A stretch of 28,272 bases of DNA from an uncultured Collinsella sp. (GTDB lineage: Bacteria; Actinomycetota; Coriobacteriia; Coriobacteriales; Coriobacteriaceae), in the NCBI GenBank assembly GCA_959599615.1, contig CAUGKA010000006.1:1-28272 (forward strand), in the 5' to 3' direction. Shown here one piece after another: positions 23,135 through 28,272 of the stretch (its first letter is position 1; every line of letters begins with the position of its first letter). The notes beneath the pieces are model-generated. The model saw only the letters and a list, made by a program, of their open reading frames with translations. It did no database searches and was not told the DNA's origin. Position numbers and translations under genes: made by a program.

Positions 23135-24466
23135 ATGAAGTACTTTGGCACCGACGGCTTTCGCGGTGAGGCTAACGTTGGGCTGACGGTAGAGCACGCT
23201 TATAAGATTGGCCGTTTTGTGGGCTGGTATTACGGCGCCAACCGCGAGCGCAAGGCGCGCGTCATCGTGGGTAAGGACACGCGTCGCTCGAGTTATATGT
23301 TCGAGGCGGCGCTGGTGAGTGGCCTGGTCGCGAGCGGTGCGGACGCCTATATGCTGCACGTGATCCCCACACCGGGTGTAGCGCATCAGACCGTGGAAGG
23401 CTGCTTCGATTGCGGCATCATGATCAGTGCGAGCCACAACCCGTTTTGCGATAACGGCATTAAGCTCGTCAACAGCGACGGTTTTAAGATGGACGAGGAC
23501 GTACTGGAGCTCATCGAGGACTACATCGATGGCAAGAGCGAGGTGCCGCTGGCCACGGGCAACCACATCGGCGCCACGGTGGACTACATGCAGGGGCGCA
23601 ACCGCTATATCGCCTCGCTCATTGCGAGTTCGAATTTTTCGCTACAGGGCGTCAAGATCGGTCTCGACTGCGCCAACGGCTCGGCGTCCTCGGTGGCCAA
23701 GCCGGTGTTCGACGCGCTGGGCGCCGACGTGCGCGTGATCAACGCCGCGCCCGATGGCTTTAACATTAACGTCGACTGCGGCTCCACGCATATGGAGCGC
23801 CTGCAGCGCCACGTGGTGGAGCAAGGCCTGGACGTGGGTTTTGCCTATGACGGCGATGCCGACCGCTGCCTGGCCGTGGATGAGCGCGGTCGCGTGGTAG
23901 ACGGCGACCAGATCCTGTACGTGTGCGGCGTGTATCTGAACAAGCACGGTCGCCTTTCGGGCGGTACCGTGGTGCCGACGATCGCCAGCAACTTTGGTCT
24001 GGTCAAGTCGCTGGAGCTTGCCGGACTGAGCGCCGTGACCAGCGGCGTGGGCGACCGTCACGTGTATGCCAAGATGCGCGAGGGCGGCTACAGCCTGGGC
24101 GGCGAGCAGACGGGCCATACGATCTTTGGCGATATCGAGCGCACGGGCGACGGCATTATGACCTCGCTGCGCGTGATGGAAGTGATTCGTGCCGAGCGCG
24201 AGACGCTCTCGCAGCTCACGGCTCCGTGCAAGCTGCTGCCGCAGGCGCAGGTTGCCGTGCGCGTAGCGGATAAGGACGCCGCGCTCGAGAACATGGGCGT
24301 GCAGAACGCCATCGCCGAGGCCGAGACTGCGCTGGCAGGCGAGGGCCGCGTGCTCGTGCGCAAAAGTGGAACCGAGTCGGTGATTCGCGTTTTGGCCGAA
24401 GCGCCCGACCAAGCATCCGCCGATGCTGCCATGAAGCGCATCGCCAACGCGCTCGAGGCTTTATAG
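23135..24466 (+). CDS. glmM: Phosphoglucosamine mutase
   Basis: A 443-residue enzyme converting glucosamine-6-phosphate to glucosamine-1-phosphate, the step before GlmU in UDP-GlcNAc and peptidoglycan synthesis. Motifs in order: YFGTDGFRGEAN (residues 3-14), the active-site loop ISASHNPFCDNG with phospho-acceptor Ser100, the metal loop AYDGDADRCLAVD, the sugar-binding GGEQTGHTIF, and the phosphate-binding RKSGTESVIRV near the C-terminus. Length is normal for the family. The GTDGFRG and EQTGH phrases favour GlmM over phosphomannomutase/phosphoglucomutase. It lies 3 bp downstream of the DUF4012 gene and is followed by two hairpins. Confidence 0.95.
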   Translation: MKYFGTDGFRGEANVGLTVEHAYKIGRFVGWYYGANRERKARVIVGKDTRRSSYMFEAALVSGLVASGADAYMLHVIPTPGVAHQTVEGCFDCGIMISASHNPFCDNGIKLVNSDGFKMDEDVLELIEDYIDGKSEVPLATGNHIGATVDYMQGRNRYIASLIASSNFSLQGVKIGLDCANGSASSVAKPVFDALGADVRVINAAPDGFNINVDCGSTHMERLQRHVVEQGLDVGFAYDGDADRCLAVDERGRVVDGDQILYVCGVYLNKHGRLSGGTVVPTIASNFGLVKSLELAGLSAVTSGVGDRHVYAKMREGGYSLGGEQTGHTIFGDIERTGDGIMTSLRVMEVIRAERETLSQLTAPCKLLPQAQVAVRVADKDAALENMGVQNAIAEAETALAGEGRVLVRKSGTESVIRVLAEAPDQASADAAMKRIANALEAL

Positions 24467-24494
24467 CTACGCGGTTTTACCAAACCGCGTAGCT
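24465..24494 (+). other. Perfect hairpin at the end of glmM
   Basis: A 13-bp perfect stem (24465-24477 with 24482-24494) begins within the glmM stop codon. No T-run follows, so it is more likely an mRNA 3'-end stabiliser or a Rho-associated element than a classical terminator. Confidence 0.6.
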
Positions 24495-24541
24495 GCTCGA
24501 CGCTGCAAACGCCCCTAAGCGGCAATCTGACGTTCAATTTC

Positions 24542-24576
24542 AAGGGCGCGACCAGAAGGTCAGCGCCCTTTCATTT
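24542..24576 (+). terminator. Intrinsic terminator downstream of glmM
   Basis: The stem AAGGGCGC-GACC pairs with GGTC-A-GCGCCCTT (24542-24553 with 24558-24570, one bulged A), followed by TCATTT. The T-run is broken, so strength is moderate. Confidence 0.6.
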
Positions 24577-24667
24577 CACGTCACCTTGCTCGCTTAGGGT
24601 CGTTTTCGCTGACGTTGCCAAGACATTGGCGTCAACGAACTAGTCATTGGGTACCTAGCTATTGGGT

Positions 24668-24710
24668 GAAAAAAGGGGACGTTGCGGATTGGTTCCGCGG
24701 CGTCCCCTTT
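24668..24710 (-). terminator. Intrinsic terminator of the M32 carboxypeptidase gene
   Basis: On the minus strand AAAGGGGACG (24710-24701) pairs with CGTCCCCTTT (24681-24672), with an inner CGG/CCG pairing, and runs into a stretch of six T. It lies 23 bp after the carboxypeptidase stop. Confidence 0.8.
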
Positions 24711-24732
24711 GCGTTGGCGTGTCGGTTATGCC

Positions 24733-26307
24733 TTACAGCTCGTACAGCGTGGTGAACTTGTCCTGCAGGTAGCTGCAGTAGTAGCGGGCGTCAAAGGCCA
24801 TGCCGCAGGCGCCCTTGATGAGTTCCGGCGCGTCTTTGGCGCGGCCCCACTGCCAAATGTGCTCGCCCAGCCAGGCGCGGACGGGCGCCAGATCGCCGCT
24901 CGCGCAGGCACCGGTAAGGTCGACGCCGTCGCGGCACATGGCCGGCACAAACATGGCATCGTAGGCGCTACCCAGCGCATACGTGGGGAAGTAGCCAAAC
25001 GAACCGCCGCTCCAATGCGTATCCTGCAGGCAGCCGTGCGTGTCGTCGGGAACGGGAATGCCCAGGTACTCGTCCATAAAGCGGTTCCAAAGCGCGGGGA
25101 TGTCCTTGGCCGCAGCCTCGCCGGCAAACAGCATACGCTCAATCTGGTAGCGCACCATAATATGCAGCGGATAGGTGAGCTCGTCGGCCTCGGTGCGGAT
25201 CAACGACGGCTGCGCGATGTTCACGGCGCGGTAGAGCGTGTCTTCGTCGACGTCGCCGTAGACCTCGGGCGCGTGACGACGCAGCACCTCGAGCAGCGGG
25301 CCCATAAAGGCGCGGCTGCGACCCACGGTGTTCTCGAAAAAGCGGCTCTGGCTCTCGTGGATGCCCATGGAGGTGCCGCCCTCCAGGCAGGTGCGCGCGT
25401 AGGCGGGATTGACGCCCAGCTCGTACATGGTGTGCCCCGCCTCGTGGATGATGCTGTAGACGTTGGAGATGCAGTCGTCCTCGTAGATGTGCGTCGCGAT
25501 GCGCGCATCACCCACGGCAAAGCCCTCGCTAAACGGATGCTCGGTAAAGGCAAGCGTGGTGTCGTCCAGGTCCAGGCCGACAAGCTTCATAAGGTCGAAG
25601 CTCATGGCGCGCTGGGCAGCCTCGGGCACGTGGGCGTGCAAAAAGTCGGCAGCCGGCTGCTGGCCGCGCTCGCCGATGGCGTGCACGAGCGGCACGACCG
25701 TGGCCTTGACCTCGTCGCAAAACGCGTCGAAGCTCTTGGCGGAAAGGCCGCGCTCGTACTGGTCGAGCCAAACGTCGTATGGATCGCGCTTGGGGTCCAT
25801 GAGCTCGGCCTGATGCTTAAGTTGGGCGACGATTCTATCCACATAGGTCTCAAAGCTCGCCCAGTCGTTGGCTGCCTTGGCCTTGCGCCACACGGCGTCC
25901 GCCTCGCAGGTGAGCCTGGTCCAGGCCTCGGCTTCTTCGGTGGGGATGGCACTGGCCTCACGTTGATCGCGGCCGAGCACACGGATTTCGCCGAGCAGCT
26001 GAGGGTCGTCGATTTTGCCGCCGGCGACGGTCTCGCGCGCTAACGAGCGTACGAGCTCAACGGACTTCTCGCTGGTCAGCAGCTTGTGATGCTCGCCGGC
26101 AAGCGTGCCCATGGCGTCGGCACGCGCTGCTGCGCCGTTGGCGGGGGCAATGGTCGCGCCGTCAAACTCGGCAATCTTGAGCAGGTACTCACGAGTCCAC
26201 AGCTTGCCTTCGAGCTTGCGGAATTTTTTGACGGCCTTATCGACCTTCATGCCTTTGGATGTCTTGCCCGCTGCAGGCTCGGCCTTCTTATCGAGTTTCT
26301 TTCCCAT
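24733..26307 (-). CDS. M32-family metallocarboxypeptidase
   Basis: A 524-residue cytosolic zinc carboxypeptidase (Taq carboxypeptidase family) that removes C-terminal residues from peptides. The zinc site is IIHEAGHTMYE (His288, Glu289, His292), with the third ligand in the following IHESQSRFFEN. Other M32 landmarks are VGDARIATHIYEDD, ELTYPLHIMVRYQIE, LQDTHWSGGSFGYFPTYALG and an N-terminal helical lid. A basic, Lys-rich N-terminal extension of about 25 residues (KKLDKKAEPAAGKTSKG) is unusual. The ATG at 26307 has AAGGA seven bases upstream. The gene stands alone, divergent from the T-box-pheS unit, with its own terminator. The role is peptide catabolism. Confidence 0.93.
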   Translation of the reverse strand: MGKKLDKKAEPAAGKTSKGMKVDKAVKKFRKLEGKLWTREYLLKIAEFDGATIAPANGAAARADAMGTLAGEHHKLLTSEKSVELVRSLARETVAGGKIDDPQLLGEIRVLGRDQREASAIPTEEAEAWTRLTCEADAVWRKAKAANDWASFETYVDRIVAQLKHQAELMDPKRDPYDVWLDQYERGLSAKSFDAFCDEVKATVVPLVHAIGERGQQPAADFLHAHVPEAAQRAMSFDLMKLVGLDLDDTTLAFTEHPFSEGFAVGDARIATHIYEDDCISNVYSIIHEAGHTMYELGVNPAYARTCLEGGTSMGIHESQSRFFENTVGRSRAFMGPLLEVLRRHAPEVYGDVDEDTLYRAVNIAQPSLIRTEADELTYPLHIMVRYQIERMLFAGEAAAKDIPALWNRFMDEYLGIPVPDDTHGCLQDTHWSGGSFGYFPTYALGSAYDAMFVPAMCRDGVDLTGACASGDLAPVRAWLGEHIWQWGRAKDAPELIKGACGMAFDARYYCSYLQDKFTTLYEL

Positions 26308-26410
26308 ACCATATCCTTGATCTCGTGAGCCGAGCGCTTCGGGTGGGCGCGCGGCCAGTTTGCACAGCTACCTGCCTTGTACCCAGTGCGAACAAAACGG
26401 AACGCGGCGA

Positions 26411-26439
26411 TGTACACGCAGGATGTGGTATCCTATAGC
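26411..26439 (+). promoter_or_regulatory. Candidate promoter of the pheS leader
   Basis: TGTACA (26411-26416) and TATAGC (26434-26439) are spaced by 17 bp; each matches four of six consensus bases. The predicted start, near 26446, coincides with the first bases of the T-box Stem I. Confidence 0.5.
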
Positions 26440-26445
26440 CCAATG

Positions 26446-26727
26446 CGTTGACGGAGAGGGTTTTGCCCGCCGCGTCGCCGGCAAGAGAGGGAAGGTCATG
26501 GGCTGCGAGCCTTCCTGCGGTGACAAGGGCCAAGCGTTCACTCCCGAGCAGCGACCTCAACGGGCACGCGGCCAGCGGCGGCGAAGCCCCAGTAGGGAAG
26601 CCGTGAGCCTCGCGACAAGGGGCACAGAGTGGGCGCGGCGGGCCAGACATCCGCCGGGTCAAACAAGGTGGTACCGCGGAATTCAACCGTCCTTGGGCAA
26701 TGCACATGCCCGAGGGCGGTTTTTTTG
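26446..26727 (+). promoter_or_regulatory. T-box leader controlling pheS-pheT
   Basis: A tRNA-sensing leader that allows transcription when tRNA-Phe is uncharged. The T-box proper AAGGTGGTACCGCG is at 26665-26678, able to pair with the free tRNA end. The terminator (26685-26719, stem AACCGTCC...GGGCGGTT with inner TTGGGCA/TGCCCGA) is followed by seven T. The Stem I base pairs CGTTGACG-side sequence near 26446 with CGACCTCAACG near 26551. A TTC at 26537-26539, followed by A, is the best specifier codon and fits Phe. The start of pheS is 85 bp past the T-run. T-box identity is firm; the specifier position is inferred. Confidence 0.92.
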
Positions 26728-26811
26728 TTACCGAACCGGGCCGCACATCCGCAGCTCCGGGTGGCTCCAGCCGCCGCGGCAAGTGGATGCGCGAGAGACG
26801 AAAGGGAAGAC

Positions 26812-27888
26812 ATGAGTCTGATTGATGATCTGGTCAAACTCGAGGAAGAGGCCAAGGAGCTCGTCGCAGGCGCCGATGACGCCGCCAAGCTCGAGGCTGC
26901 GCGTGTTGAGCTGCTCGGTCGCAAGGGTCGTATCACCGGCTTGATGCGCATGATGGGCAAGCTCGCCCCCGAGGATCGTCCCGTGATGGGCAAGCGCGCC
27001 AACGAGATGCGCCAGCTGATCGAGGGCATGCTCGACGAGCGAAACACCGAGATGAAGGCCGCCGCCCTCAAGCGCGCACTCGAGCACGACGCCGTCGACA
27101 TCACGCTGCCGGGCATCCGTCCGCAGATCGGCCACCAGCACCTGATCAAGCAAATCATCGAGGAGGCCGAGGACATCTTCTGCGGCATCGGCTACACCGT
27201 CGAGTCCGGCCCCATGGTCGACACCTCTTACTACAACTTCACCGCGCTCAACGCTCCCATGGATCACCCGAGCCGCTCGGCCCGCGATACCTTCTACGTG
27301 GTCGACAACAACCCCGGCAGCGTCGCGCACCCCGAGGCTCACGCCCACGGCGAGTCCGACGTGCTGCTGCGCACCCAGACTTCGGGCGTGCAGATCCACA
27401 CTATGGAGTCGCAGAAGCCGCCCATCTACATGATCTGCCCGGGCACCGTCTACCGTCCCGACACGGCCGATGCCTGCCACCTGCCGCAGTTCAACCAGAT
27501 CGAGGGCCTGGTCGTCGACGAGGGCATCGCCTTTGGCGACCTGAAGGGCACGCTCGACTACTTTGTTAAGTGCATGTTTGGCGAGGATCGCAAGACGCGT
27601 TACCGCCCGCACTTCTTCCCCTTCACCGAGCCCAGCTGCGAGGTGGACGTGAGCTGCCACGTGTGCGGCGGCAAGGGCTGCAACTTCTGCAAGCACAGCG
27701 GCTGGATCGAGATCTTGGGCTGCGGCATGGTCGACCCCAACGTCCTGATCAACTGCGGCATCGATCCCGAGAAGTACACCGGCTTCGCCTTTGGCATTGG
27801 CGCCGAGCGCGTCGCGGCCCTGCGCTACGACCTGCCGGACCTCAGAACGCTCATGACAGGCGATATGCGTTTCTTGAATCAGTTCTAG
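26812..27888 (+). CDS. pheS: Phenylalanyl-tRNA synthetase alpha subunit
   Basis: The 358-residue catalytic subunit charges tRNA-Phe as an alpha2-beta2 enzyme with PheT. Residues 1 to about 90 form the coiled-coil tRNA-binding arm (LIDDLVKLEEEAKELV). The class II core has RPQIGHQHLIKQIIEE, the GYTVESGPMVDTSYYNF region, TSGVQIHTM, motif 2 FFPFTEPSCEVDV, GWIEILGCGMVDP and motif 3 FGIGAERVAALRY. A CxxC pair (CHVCGGKGCNFC) inserted after motif 2 could bind zinc, as in several PheS proteins. The ATG at 26812 follows AAAGGGAAG; the longer open frame is the T-box leader and is rejected. It is controlled by the T-box, with pheT 184 bp downstream. Confidence 0.96.
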   Translation: MSLIDDLVKLEEEAKELVAGADDAAKLEAARVELLGRKGRITGLMRMMGKLAPEDRPVMGKRANEMRQLIEGMLDERNTEMKAAALKRALEHDAVDITLPGIRPQIGHQHLIKQIIEEAEDIFCGIGYTVESGPMVDTSYYNFTALNAPMDHPSRSARDTFYVVDNNPGSVAHPEAHAHGESDVLLRTQTSGVQIHTMESQKPPIYMICPGTVYRPDTADACHLPQFNQIEGLVVDEGIAFGDLKGTLDYFVKCMFGEDRKTRYRPHFFPFTEPSCEVDVSCHVCGGKGCNFCKHSGWIEILGCGMVDPNVLINCGIDPEKYTGFAFGIGAERVAALRYDLPDLRTLMTGDMRFLNQF

Positions 27889-28072
27889 GCTGCGGCTTGC
27901 CCAAGCACGGCACCTCGGCGCTCATTCGTCGCTTGCGTACCAAAGTACGCGGCACTCCTCTTTCGGGCCGATCTGCCGCACTTGGACAACCCTCGCTTTG
28001 TAAGGAATGTTCACAAAGTTGAAGTTTCCACCTGCATCTCTTCGCAGGCTTTCAGTATGAAAGGAGAGCTAG

Positions 28073-28272
28073 ATGCGTGTTTCTTACGACTGGCTCAAGA
28101 CCATGATCGATATTCCGGAGGATCCCAAGACCCTTTCGGACGAATATATCCGTACCGGCACCGAGGTCGAGGCGATCGACACCGTGGGCGAGTCCTTCGA
28201 CCACGTGGTGACCGCCAAGGTGCTCACCAAGACCCCGCACCCCGATAGCGACCACATGTATGTGTGCTCGGT
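28073..28272 (+). CDS. pheT: Phenylalanyl-tRNA synthetase beta subunit, 5' part
   Basis: The first 66 codons before the window ends. The protein opens with MRVSYDWLKTMIDIPED, the invariant N-terminus of PheT, then TGTEVEAIDTVGESFDHVV and AKVLTKTPHPDSDHMYVC, the start of the EMAP/tRNA-binding (OB-fold) domain. The ATG at 28073 has AAAGGAGAG upstream. It follows pheS after 184 bp that contain a short GCGTAC/GTACGC hairpin (27935-27950), and shares the T-box control. The rest of the gene lies outside the window. Confidence 0.95.
   Translation, partial: MRVSYDWLKTMIDIPEDPKTLSDEYIRTGTEVEAIDTVGESFDHVVTAKVLTKTPHPDSDHMYVCS

Noticed and set aside
24682..26043. 453-codon plus-strand open frame opposite the M32 carboxypeptidase
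   Set aside because: The HEAGH zinc site and other family motifs are on the minus strand; the plus frame also overlaps the terminator and lacks motifs.

Overview
The window looks like chromosomal DNA of a high-GC, gut-type actinobacterium of the class Coriobacteriia, most likely Collinsella or a close relative. This is an inference from GC-rich coding bias, a T-box-controlled pheS-pheT pair, and protein styles familiar from that group; no rRNA marker is present to prove it.

Layout. (1) Positions 1-1177 hold the tail of one gene and one complete gene for secreted proteins of the SipW-dependent (TasA/camelysin-like) class. (2) Positions 1269-10143 form an accessory island. It has a Sau3AI-like restriction-modification pair (1269-4178), a DUF5710 zinc-ribbon gene (4255-4953), debris of an integrative element (frameshifted excisionase-like HTH and primase PriCT_2 fragment, about 5356-6120), a three-gene putative defence cassette (m5C methyltransferase, HEPN nuclease, DUF262 protein; 6218-9161) and an IS21 istB remnant. 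The island abuts a tRNA-Val(GAC) gene at 10144-10218 on the minus strand. (3) Positions 10449-19509 are one long plus-strand operon: four further SipW-class surface proteins, a SipW-type signal peptidase, a membrane-anchored McrB-like AAA+ ATPase, a DUF2357 (McrC-side) protein with a long alanine-rich coiled coil, and a second SipW-type signal peptidase. (4) Positions 19635-28272 are housekeeping or core-like: a DMT transporter, a DUF4012 membrane protein followed by glmM, an M32 carboxypeptidase on the minus strand, and T-box-pheS-pheT (pheT runs off the end).

How the genes may work together. The most unusual region is 10449-19509. The SipW-class proteins share an N-terminal signal ending in a TYAWF-like motif, an internal LRVGLV-like strand and a C-terminal EGxDxxC signature, so they look like paralogous subunits of one surface structure processed by the co-encoded signal peptidases. 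An McrBC-type ATPase and DUF2357 pair, normally a restriction module, sits in the middle of this operon. Here the ATPase carries membrane segments and the partner has no visible nuclease, which suggests the module was recruited to secretion, assembly or envelope sensing. The second notable module is the methyltransferase / HEPN / DUF262 triad, which has the composition of an anti-phage system. All functional statements come from reading motifs by eye; no database search was made.
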